Shown here piece by piece: positions 26,582 to 34,229 of a DNA stretch of 64,000 nucleotides. The position numbers were made by a program, and so were the translations under genes. Source of the DNA: Kordia periserrulae (lineage in GTDB: Bacteria > Bacteroidota > Bacteroidia > Flavobacteriales > Flavobacteriaceae); assembly GCF_003054265.1 (NCBI RefSeq), contig NZ_QBKT01000005.1, forward strand, positions 248,001-312,000. The letters are read 5' to 3'. Each line of letters begins with the position of its first letter. Position 1 is the first letter of the stretch. The notes beneath the pieces are model-generated. The model was given only the letters and a program-made list of their open reading frames with translations. It was not told the origin of the DNA and did no database searches.

Positions 26582-28672
26582 TTAGTTCATCAATTCCAAT
26601 GCTTTTTCTACACTTTCGGTAGGCAATTTACAGGCTCTGTTGACGCACACATATATCAAGGTTTTGTCTTCGTAAAAACGATTTTTTAGCAGCGGCAAAT
26701 CACTTTCGGTAGAGCTTCCACACAGAATAATATTCGGTAGATAGTGTTGTTGTAATTCTTTTGCTTTTGCGATGGCATTTTTTCCATTAATCACAACTTC
26801 ATAATACGGTTGTGAGAGATTCAAATACAACTCCAGCCAATACGAATATAAATACGGAAATTCTAGCGCGTCGGGCAAAATGCGTTGCAACATTTGATTG
26901 CTTTTTGCTAAATAATCATCATTGCCAAAATAGTGTCCCAACTGAAATAGGTTGTGACTCATTACAGCATTCGCGGACGGCATCACGCCATCTTCTACGT
27001 CAAATTCTTTAAAATCAAGTCCAGAAGCATCACGTTTGGAAAAGGCAAACAACTTTTTCTCAGCGTCATAAAAATGTTCGTTTGTGTAGTGAAGTAACGA
27101 TTTGGCATCGAGCAACCATTGTTCGTCAAACGTAATTTGATATACTGCCAAAAACGCATCAATCAAATACGCGTAATCGTCTAGAAAACCGTGAATTTCT
27201 TTGTTTTCAAGACTTCGCAGGACTTTCCAATCGTTCAAAATTAACTTTTCTTTGATGGCAGTTGCCGTTTTGATAGCTTTTATTTTAAGTGTTTCGTCAC
27301 CAAAAACTTTGTACGCATCTGTATAAGCTTTTAGCAACAACGCATTCCACGAAGTAATGATTTTAGTATCCGTTTTAGGTGCCTTTCTTTGTTGGCGTTC
27401 CGCAAGCAGTATTGATTTCCATTGTGCAATTTTCTGTTGCAATGTCGCTGTTGTAAGTTGGTGTTTTTGAATGAATATTTCGTCTGAATAGACTTTGATC
27501 AACACATGTTTTTTGTCTTCCGTAAGTGGAATTTCATTCAAACCGAAATAGTCTGCAAACAAGCTAAAATCGTCTTTTAATATCTCTTGTAATTCCGCTT
27601 TTGTCCAAGTATAATACGCGCCTTCTTCGGTGTCGTTTTCTTCATTCAAACTGTCTGCATTGAGCGAAGCATAACACAAACCGTCATCGCGTAGTAAGTG
27701 TTGTTCCAGAAATTGCAAGGTTTGAAAAACAGTATTTTTATAGCGTTCTTCTTTTTGGGTTTGATAAGCATACGAAAACAACGAAATCAGTTGTGCATTG
27801 TCGTACAACATTTTTTCAAAGTGTGGAATATTCCAGTGTTTGTCTGTGGCGTAGCGTGCAAATCCGCCTTCCAAATGGTCAAACAATCCGCGATTGGCAA
27901 TGTTTTGTAATGTTTGATTGACATGTTTTTCAACAGCAGTATCTTTTTGTGTAATTGCATAGCGAAGCAGGAATCTGTAGTTGCTTGGTCGTGGAAATTT
28001 TTCTGCTTCTTGCAATCCGCCGTTTTCGAAATCGAGTTCTTTTTTCCACGTATTTATGATAGCATCTGTAGAGATTTTAGAAAGTTGCAGAGCTTCTTCA
28101 TTTGTGAAATTCTGTAGTACATTCATGCGTTGGACTTGTGCCTGCGCGAATTCCACGGTTTTCTCAGGATTTTCTTGGTAGATTTTGACGATTTGTTGCA
28201 GCGAATGCATCCAGTTTTCCTTCGTAAAATACGTTCCGCCCCAAACTGGTTCACCGTTCGGAAGCGTCACACAATTTAACGGCCAACCTGCATTTCCCGT
28301 CATTAATTGTACCGCTTTGAGATAGGTTTTGTCAATATTTGGATGTTCTTCACGGTCTACTTTTACATTGATAAAATGTGCGTTCATGAATTTAGCCACA
28401 GTTTCATCTTCAAAAGTTTCTTTTTCCATTACATGACACCAATGACACGATGCATAGCCAATAGAAAATAAGATGAGTTTGTTTTCTGCTTTCGCTTTCG
28501 CGAGAATGTCCTTGCTCCAAGGTTGCCAATTCACAGGATTGTGCGCGTGTTGCACTAAATACGGACTCGTTTCATTGATGAGTGCATTTGTGTATTTGTG
28601 CGTTTCTTTAGGAGTTTCCGAACACGAAATCAGCAGAAAAAAAAGAGATAAAAGTGAGTAAACAATGCGCAT
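26582..28672 (-). CDS. Thioredoxin-fold DUF255 protein (YyaL/SPATA20-like), lipoprotein
   Basis: A 696-residue protein with a lipobox (LLISCSE) at its N-terminus, then the DUF255 thioredoxin-like domain. [20 protein letters not shown] and [19 protein letters not shown] (a CHWC redox-type motif at about 77-80) are almost invariant in this family. The rest is an (alpha/alpha)6-type domain similar to cellobiose epimerase-like folds, with [20 protein letters not shown]. The biochemical role is not settled. The copy here is exported, whereas many relatives are cytosolic. Confidence 0.9.
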   Translation of the reverse strand: MRIVYSLLSLFFLLISCSETPKETHKYTNALINETSPYLVQHAHNPVNWQPWSKDILAKAKAENKLILFSIGYASCHWCHVMEKETFEDETVAKFMNAHFINVKVDREEHPNIDKTYLKAVQLMTGNAGWPLNCVTLPNGEPVWGGTYFTKENWMHSLQQIVKIYQENPEKTVEFAQAQVQRMNVLQNFTNEEALQLSKISTDAIINTWKKELDFENGGLQEAEKFPRPSNYRFLLRYAITQKDTAVEKHVNQTLQNIANRGLFDHLEGGFARYATDKHWNIPHFEKMLYDNAQLISLFSYAYQTQKEERYKNTVFQTLQFLEQHLLRDDGLCYASLNADSLNEENDTEEGAYYTWTKAELQEILKDDFSLFADYFGLNEIPLTEDKKHVLIKVYSDEIFIQKHQLTTATLQQKIAQWKSILLAERQQRKAPKTDTKIITSWNALLLKAYTDAYKVFGDETLKIKAIKTATAIKEKLILNDWKVLRSLENKEIHGFLDDYAYLIDAFLAVYQITFDEQWLLDAKSLLHYTNEHFYDAEKKLFAFSKRDASGLDFKEFDVEDGVMPSANAVMSHNLFQLGHYFGNDDYLAKSNQMLQRILPDALEFPYLYSYWLELYLNLSQPYYEVVINGKNAIAKAKELQQHYLPNIILCGSSTESDLPLLKNRFYEDKTLIYVCVNRACKLPTESVEKALELMN

Positions 28673-28789
28673 GCAAGCTTTTTTCTCAAATATAGCTAAA
28701 TTGTGTTTTGTTTTTTGTGATTCGTTGTTTGTTTTTCGTCGTAAAATGAAAACCTACAAAACGAACCTTGAACGTTAGACATTGAATAA

Positions 28790-28832
28790 AAAAACTCCCA
28801 AAACCTAACACCTAATACCCAAAACCCAACAC
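28790..28832. repeat. Degenerate heptanucleotide array
   Basis: Six imperfect 7-mers of the CCTAACA/CCCAACA type lie directly after the stop of the first paralogue of the RiPP locus (28837). Same period and composition as the array at 594-698. Confidence 0.75.
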
Positions 28833-28836
28833 CTCA

Positions 28837-29730
28837 TTAATGCGTAAAATTCCCAAAATACACCATATTGACATCCAATTCGGTATTTCCTAGTGTAGAG
28901 CCGTCGTGAAAGCAATTGTCCGTTGGCGCAATGTAGTATTGATATGGTTTTTGTGCCATTCGGATGACAGGATAGTCTGGAAAATGCTTGAAAAAGGTTT
29001 CGGCAACATTATACACATCTACTTTGCTAATGTCCGTCACTTCTTTGAGCATATTGTACACCTGAATCATCGACAGATTGATGTACAAAAAGTAACGCGT
29101 TTGCGAACCTAGATTGATGCAAATTCTGTTGCCATGTTTATACGTCGTATGCAAGGTCATAAATTGCGTGCCATCGTTGTGCATGCCCATGTATTTTTTC
29201 TCAGGAATGGTAAAATCTTCAGGCAAACGCGTAATGTCACACGCTACCATTTCTACATTCGGTAAGTTTGCCGTAATGCAATGTAGATGAAACGGTTTAT
29301 CGTTGGCAATGGTTTGTAGAAAGTTGTGTAATTCTGTATTGAGCGCCAAGGTTAATTCTTGGTTGGCTTTGAAGCGTTCCATTACTTGACTTCTTCCGAT
29401 ACAGGAACTAAAATCTATCTCTTTGATGTATTGTTTTGCTTTTTCTGGAATTTCCCCAAGATAGATATGATTGTGATCTTTTAGTTCGGAAGTACTTGTT
29501 AAAATGCTTATTTCAGAAGCTTCCAAAGATCGCCAATCACGTTTTGGAATGTACGCTTCATCAATGTACAAAGGCATAAAAGATAAATTCTGATAATTTA
29601 CCCGCGAACCTTGATGTGCGGTATGATGAATCACACCTGAATTGATTTGGATTGCATCAAATCCTTCTGGTAATTTTGAATGAATTCCTATCCCCTTTTT
29701 TATTGTCGCTGCTGTTGCTACTGCTGTCAT
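28837..29730 (-). CDS. RiPP-locus paralogue 1, candidate HxD...H metal oxygenase
   Basis: A 297-residue protein and the last of four tandem paralogues. Shared landmarks are an N-terminal IQINSG(V)IHH, KRDWRSL, IYLGEIPE, GMHNDG (an HxD pair), NRICINLGSQTRYFLYIN, DYPVIR, and PYQYYIAPTDNCFHDGST near the C-terminus (a distal His). An HxD pair followed by a distal His is the iron-binding pattern of cupin-fold 2-oxoglutarate/Fe(II) oxygenases. That assignment is inferred and I do not recognise the family. The context with a radical SAM maturase and precursor suggests peptide tailoring. Confidence 0.6.
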   Translation of the reverse strand: MTAVATAATIKKGIGIHSKLPEGFDAIQINSGVIHHTAHQGSRVNYQNLSFMPLYIDEAYIPKRDWRSLEASEISILTSTSELKDHNHIYLGEIPEKAKQYIKEIDFSSCIGRSQVMERFKANQELTLALNTELHNFLQTIANDKPFHLHCITANLPNVEMVACDITRLPEDFTIPEKKYMGMHNDGTQFMTLHTTYKHGNRICINLGSQTRYFLYINLSMIQVYNMLKEVTDISKVDVYNVAETFFKHFPDYPVIRMAQKPYQYYIAPTDNCFHDGSTLGNTELDVNMVYFGNFTH

Positions 29731-29741
29731 GATTTTTCTTT

Positions 29742-30623
29742 TTAATATTGAAACTTTCCAAAATACACCATCGTAACGTCCAAATGTGTACTGCCTAAAG
29801 TAGAGCCATCATGAAAACAGTTGAAAGTAGCTGCAATGTAGTATTGATATGGCTTTTGCTCTACACGAATTACAGGATAATCTGGAAAGTATTTAAAGAA
29901 ATATTTTGGAATGTTTGAGATGTTTACCAGTTCAAATTCGTCAGGGCTCATGCATTCTTTTAGCATTTTATACGCTTCCGTTAAGTATAAATTTACAAAT
30001 AAAAAGTAGCGTGAATCTTTCCCTAAATTGATGCTAATTCTGTTTTCAAAGGAATGTGCGGTTTCAATGGTCATCTCTTGTAATCCGTCATTATGAAGTC
30101 CTATAAGTACTCTATCAGACGCTACATGATCTTGAGGAAGCATAACTGTGTTTGCTGCCACTAATTCTAAATTGGGATTATTTACACCCATACAATGATA
30201 GTGAAAAGGTTCGTTGTTGGACATGGGAAGTAAAAAATCATTCATTAGTGCGGTTGCCTTTTTTACCGCTTCAGGATCTTTTTCCAATCTAAAAAACATA
30301 TCTCTTCTGTGTAGGCTTTCGTCTAACTGTAATGTTTCAAAACATTCACGTAGTTCGTCAGGAATAACGCCAAGATAAATGGTATTGAGATAATCTCGAT
30401 TTTCTGGAGGTGTTAAGCAGGCAATTTCATCTTCATTTAAAGGTCTCCAATCTTTTTTACTTACGTATGCTTGCGGTGTAAATTTAGGTGTGTATTTTTC
30501 TCCTAAATAATCTACAGCAGCAGCTTTTTGTTTGCTATGATGTACGGTTCCAGAGCTTATTTTTAATGCATCCAAGCCTTCCGGAAGCGTATTGTAAACT
30601 GTTATTTGTCTCTTCATTTCCAT
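29742..30623 (-). CDS. RiPP-locus paralogue 2, candidate HxD...H metal oxygenase
   Basis: A 293-residue paralogue of its neighbours, 11 nt upstream of paralogue 1 on the same strand. It keeps LKISSGTVHH, KKDWRPL, IYLGVIPDEL, GLHNDG, NRISINLGKDSRYFLFVN and PYQYYIAATFNCFHDGST, so the putative HxD and distal His are conserved. The segment after the HxD (MTIETAHSFE) departs from the YKxGN form of the other copies, which may mark a different substrate position. No signal peptide or TM helix is present. An internal ATG six bases in (30617) could be the true start. Confidence 0.6.
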   Translation of the reverse strand: MEMKRQITVYNTLPEGLDALKISSGTVHHSKQKAAAVDYLGEKYTPKFTPQAYVSKKDWRPLNEDEIACLTPPENRDYLNTIYLGVIPDELRECFETLQLDESLHRRDMFFRLEKDPEAVKKATALMNDFLLPMSNNEPFHYHCMGVNNPNLELVAANTVMLPQDHVASDRVLIGLHNDGLQEMTIETAHSFENRISINLGKDSRYFLFVNLYLTEAYKMLKECMSPDEFELVNISNIPKYFFKYFPDYPVIRVEQKPYQYYIAATFNCFHDGSTLGSTHLDVTMVYFGKFQY

Positions 30624-30644
30624 TGTGTTCTAGTTTTAGTGCGT

Positions 30645-31526
30645 TTAGTATTGAAATTTTCCAAAATAAATCATCAACACATCTAGTGTTGTCATTCCAT
30701 ATGTTGATCCGTCATGAAAACAATGATCGGTTGCCGATATGTAGTATTGATAGGGTTTTTGCGGAATTCTTATGACTGGATAGTCTGGAAAGTATTTAAA
30801 AAATAGTTTTGAGATGTTATATAAATTTACGTGCTCTAGGGAAACACCAAGCTTTTCTTTGAGCATGTTAAACGCTTGTGTGAGCGACAGATTTACGTAT
30901 AGAAAATAGCGTGTTTCGTTTCCTAAATTAATGGTGAATCGATTGCCTGATTTGTAAGTTTGATGTACTGATCTCAATTCGGCACCGTCATTATGAATGC
31001 CCATACATTTTTTGTCTTCTTCTTGATAGCCATCAGGGAGCGAATACGTATCGGCAGCAACCATATCAATATTGGGAAGATTTGCGCCAATAAAGTGAAA
31101 GTGAAACGGTTGGTCATTGGCAAATTCCGATAGGTATTCTTGCATCGTATTGCTTAATTTTAGTGTCAAATCATGATCGCGCTTCATGCATTCTTTTACA
31201 TCTTTTGGTCGCAAACATTCTTTAAATTTTAAATCGTCAAAGATGTGTTTTAATTCATCTGAAATATCTCCGACATATATGGTATTGTAATAGTTTCTAT
31301 TTTTTGACGCGGTTAACGCCTTGATCTCTTGGTCGGTTAATTTTCGCCAATCGCGCTTTACTACGTATGCATTGTCTTCATATTGTGGCACAAAAGACCA
31401 ATCTAAATAGTCAACTTTCGCTTTTTCTTGTTGTAGATGATGAACGGTTCCTGAATTGATTTGAACTTCATCAAAAAAATTATCCAATTCGCTGTGTAGT
31501 TTTATACCGTTTTGTATGATTTGCAT
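30645..31526 (-). CDS. RiPP-locus paralogue 3, candidate HxD...H metal oxygenase
   Basis: A 293-residue paralogue. I start it at the ATG at 31526 (MQIIQNGIKLH), because the longer frame from 31574 would overlap paralogue 4 and its extra 16 residues have no counterpart in the family. Conserved elements are VQINSGTVHH, KRDWRKL, IYVGDISDEL, GIHNDG, NRFTINLGNETRYFLYVN, DYPVIR and PYQYYISATDHCFHDGST. It lies 21 nt upstream of paralogue 2. Confidence 0.6.
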   Translation of the reverse strand: MQIIQNGIKLHSELDNFFDEVQINSGTVHHLQQEKAKVDYLDWSFVPQYEDNAYVVKRDWRKLTDQEIKALTASKNRNYYNTIYVGDISDELKHIFDDLKFKECLRPKDVKECMKRDHDLTLKLSNTMQEYLSEFANDQPFHFHFIGANLPNIDMVAADTYSLPDGYQEEDKKCMGIHNDGAELRSVHQTYKSGNRFTINLGNETRYFLYVNLSLTQAFNMLKEKLGVSLEHVNLYNISKLFFKYFPDYPVIRIPQKPYQYYISATDHCFHDGSTYGMTTLDVLMIYFGKFQY

Positions 31527-31539
31527 TAGTTGTATCGTA

Positions 31540-32376
31540 TTAAGGTAGTTGATCAAATTGTCCTGTGTACACAATAGTGATGTCTATATATTTTGTTCCC
31601 ATTGTAGAACCGTCATGGAAAAAATTATCAGTGGGTGCTACATAATATTGAAAGGGTTTTAAGTCCAATTTCAATACAGGATAGTCAGGATAAAGTCTAT
31701 AAAAGTGCATGGCAATCGTATCTGGGTTGAGTATGATTTTTTTTACATTAACTTTTTTACGAATCAAGTTATATGCCTGAATCATTGTTAAGTTGGTAAA
31801 TATCAAACTACGTGTTTCATAACTCAAATTGATCGTTATTCTGTTTCCTGATTTGTACGCAGTATGAATTTTAAAATGTCTGCTTTGATCGATGTGTAAT
31901 CCTAAATGTAAAAACTCACCTTCCACATGAAAACTTGTCATCGTTTCTTGATTTGGCAAGGCTCGCGTGATTTTATGAAATTTAAAATTTCCCGTAGAGG
32001 AACATTTTTTTAAGAATTCGTGTAAGACTGTATTAATCTTTTTTACTTCCTTTTTACGCGCTTTAAATCTAGGAAAAACCTCATCGGGTGATCTACAATT
32101 GTATAAATCCAATAGCATGAAAGCATCTTTTATTTTTTTAGAAACTTCACCGATGTAGATGTTTTTGCTATAATTAGCGAACGTTTCTCCTGTGGCGTCT
32201 ATTTTTTTCAATTCTGAAGTAGACAACGTTCGCCAAGTTTGCAGTGGAATAAAAGAACCTTCAAAATATTTTACGCCATTGTTTTCAAGTACTTCTCGTG
32301 TACCTGTATTTATTTGAATTTGGCTAGAAAGATCATCTATATGACCAAAAACTCGCATTCCTCTTGTTAGTTTCAT
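31540..32376 (-). CDS. RiPP-locus paralogue 4, divergent candidate HxD...H oxygenase
   Basis: A 278-residue paralogue, the first of the four in transcription order and the most divergent. It has IQINTGTREVL where the others read SG(T/V)(V/I)HH, GLHIDQSRHFKIH in place of HNDG (HxD retained), NRITINLSYETRSLIFTN and PFQYYVAPTDNFFHDGST. It lacks about 15 residues at its N-terminal side. It is separated from the radical SAM gene upstream by a 147-nt spacer that contains dispersed repeat copy B. Confidence 0.58.
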   Translation of the reverse strand: MKLTRGMRVFGHIDDLSSQIQINTGTREVLENNGVKYFEGSFIPLQTWRTLSTSELKKIDATGETFANYSKNIYIGEVSKKIKDAFMLLDLYNCRSPDEVFPRFKARKKEVKKINTVLHEFLKKCSSTGNFKFHKITRALPNQETMTSFHVEGEFLHLGLHIDQSRHFKIHTAYKSGNRITINLSYETRSLIFTNLTMIQAYNLIRKKVNVKKIILNPDTIAMHFYRLYPDYPVLKLDLKPFQYYVAPTDNFFHDGSTMGTKYIDITIVYTGQFDQLP

Positions 32377-32420
32377 CTATTTGTTTTTTACTCGATAATC
32401 GAGATTTATAATGCTCTGAC

Positions 32421-32480
32421 GCTTGCGTCGAAATGTTTCAATAGTTTCTACTAAATGCTTCGTGGGCTAGCCCCGAAGTA
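32421..32480. repeat. Dispersed ~59-bp repeat, copy B
   Basis: Same element as 5002-5060: CTTGCGTCGAAATGTTT, a short variable core, AATGCTTCGTG and a C-rich end CCCCGAAG. It lies between the radical SAM gene and the four paralogues. Confidence 0.8.
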
Positions 32481-32523
32481 GTTGACTATTAATGCTGTTA
32501 GATGGAATTCACCAATATTCATT

Positions 32524-33783
32524 TTACACTTGTAATTCTTTTTTGAAAGAGACCAATACTTTTTCTACTTCTGGATCGATCTTAATTTCGTTTGGTTCGT
32601 CAAAGCTGGCAATAATCTCTTCATACACTAAAGGTTCAATATCAAGTTCTGTAACAGTTGCTGCTGGTAAAGAAGAAAGAATATCATTTTGAATAAACGT
32701 GATCAAGCGTACCATATCTTGACAATAGATGGTAGGATTGTTAAATCCATTTTCTTCTGAATATCGTTGTCCTAAAAATCCGCCACCACAAACATCGTAT
32801 ACAGGACAGTTGAGACATTGTTCTGCAACTTTATCATGCGCTCTGTAAAAAAGTTGAAAGGTATCATCTTCAAAAATGTCTTCTATTTGATTGGTATGTA
32901 CATTAATTTCATTTCGCGTAATACCTTCAAAACAAGCACGCAATGAATCTACCACTTCAATACTTCCGTCAGATTCTAATACAAGCGTGCCATTCGTTCG
33001 TCTTCCAACGAGTTGATTTCCAATTTCTTTTTGTCCCATGATGATTTTTACGAGTGTTTCAAACAAGTAAATTTTAGGACGTGTTTTATCTTGCTTCCAA
33101 ATCTTGTACAGTGCTATAAACCAATCTGCATAGGGTGTGTAATTTTTATCGCTAAGCTTACCTATGTCCATATTTGGAGGCGGTAAATCGTAATGTCCAT
33201 CTGGCAATAATAAATTAAGATTGTTTACTCCTAATGTTTTCATTTCTGCATACAATTCCTCCACAGGAATGCCTATATTTACCACCATTAGTAAACCTGC
33301 CAAGTAGTTTTTTCTTCCCAGTTTAATGGCTTCTGCTACCAAATTATAGGAACCTTTTCCGTTGTGAAACACACGATATGTATCATGATATTTTTCAGGG
33401 CCATCAATACTAATTCCTATGGTTATTTGAAGTCTTTTAAATAAATCAAACCAATTCTGATCTAGTGTTACGCCATTCGTTTGTACGGTAAAATAAAATC
33501 CAATTTCGGGTGCAGTATTTCTAAAAATAGCAACACATTTTTCAAAATATTCTGGCTTTGCCATCAATGGTTCTCCGCCATGAAATACAATTTGAACATG
33601 TGTTGTATTGGAATCTGCGCAATAACTTTTCAGTCTGTCTGCAAAGAATTGCATAGTTTCTAATGACATAAATTTAGGTTGTTTCAAATAGGTTTGATCT
33701 CCCAAATTATACATATAACAATAGGAACAATTGAGATTACACCTACTGACAATTTTTAATACAAAAGAAGTGACTTTATACAT
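32524..33783 (-). CDS. Radical SAM/SPASM peptide maturase
   Basis: A 419-residue cytoplasmic enzyme predicted to modify the precursor encoded just upstream. The radical SAM triad is C15-x3-C19-x2-C22 (CNLNCSYC), with a GGEP SAM-binding motif (VFHGGEPLM) and SIDGP at the end of a barrel strand. The SPASM-type C-terminus has CLNCPVYDVCGGGFLGQRY and a final IYC. The CGGG...RY...NP..YC pattern resembles FxsB/GrrM-type maturases, which install cyclophane or similar crosslinks; this likeness is from memory and needs an alignment. The last 40 residues form an acidic tail. Confidence 0.88.
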   Translation of the reverse strand: MYKVTSFVLKIVSRCNLNCSYCYMYNLGDQTYLKQPKFMSLETMQFFADRLKSYCADSNTTHVQIVFHGGEPLMAKPEYFEKCVAIFRNTAPEIGFYFTVQTNGVTLDQNWFDLFKRLQITIGISIDGPEKYHDTYRVFHNGKGSYNLVAEAIKLGRKNYLAGLLMVVNIGIPVEELYAEMKTLGVNNLNLLLPDGHYDLPPPNMDIGKLSDKNYTPYADWFIALYKIWKQDKTRPKIYLFETLVKIIMGQKEIGNQLVGRRTNGTLVLESDGSIEVVDSLRACFEGITRNEINVHTNQIEDIFEDDTFQLFYRAHDKVAEQCLNCPVYDVCGGGFLGQRYSEENGFNNPTIYCQDMVRLITFIQNDILSSLPAATVTELDIEPLVYEEIIASFDEPNEIKIDPEVEKVLVSFKKELQV

Positions 33784-33810
33784 AATTATATTTTTCTGAT
33801 TTTTTAAAAA

Positions 33811-33846
33811 AACTAGATAATCTCTGGTTTTAGAGATTATCTAGTC
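33811..33846 (-). terminator. Strong intrinsic terminator between precursor and maturase genes
   Basis: A perfect 14-bp stem (33812-33825 with 33832-33845) and a 6-nt loop are followed on the minus strand by seven T. It sits 8 nt past the precursor stop and 28 nt before the maturase ATG. Partial readthrough would give abundant precursor and little enzyme. Confidence 0.92.
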
Positions 33847-33853
33847 AACACTA

Positions 33854-34120
33854 CTATCCTTTTGTAGTATCTGAAGCTGGTTCAGATGGTCCAGAAGGAT
33901 CCATAGGAGCTGCCAACAAGAACGTAGGGTCAATTTGCTTATCATACCCAGAAGCTCTAGAAGCATTTGAGCTTACCGCTACTACTGGACAATCTGCACT
34001 TGCTTTACCTCCAAAAATTGCTTGGTAAAGGTCTAGCTGATCCTCATTAGAGTTTTTCAACGCTTTGTCAACAATCTCTTTTGACTTTAAGTTTGAAGTG
34101 ATTTTTGAATTTTTCTTCAT
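33854..34120 (-). CDS. RiPP precursor peptide (GG-type leader)
   Basis: An 88-residue peptide. The ATG at 34120 (MKKNSKITSNLKSKEI) is preferred over an upstream in-frame ATG at 34168, which adds a hydrophobic stretch unlike a leader. The charged N-terminal half ends in LYQAIFGG (GG at 37-38), a double-glycine-type cleavage position. The C-terminal 50 residues are rich in Ala, Ser and Pro, with one Cys (44), a SGYDKQIDPTF segment and PMDPSGPSEP. Aromatic residues Y59 and F67 are the natural targets for a crosslinking radical SAM enzyme. The position directly upstream of the maturase and its own terminator support a precursor role. No exporter or peptidase gene is next to it. Confidence 0.75.
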   Translation of the reverse strand: MKKNSKITSNLKSKEIVDKALKNSNEDQLDLYQAIFGGKASADCPVVAVSSNASRASGYDKQIDPTFLLAAPMDPSGPSEPASDTTKG

Positions 34121-34229
34121 CGTTAAAAGTTTTAAAATGGTTAATATTATTGCCATCAGTAAGGACATGACAATTGCCCTTCATTTTGTAAGTAAAATGA
34201 AAAACCTATGTTGTATGTTATTTTTATGA

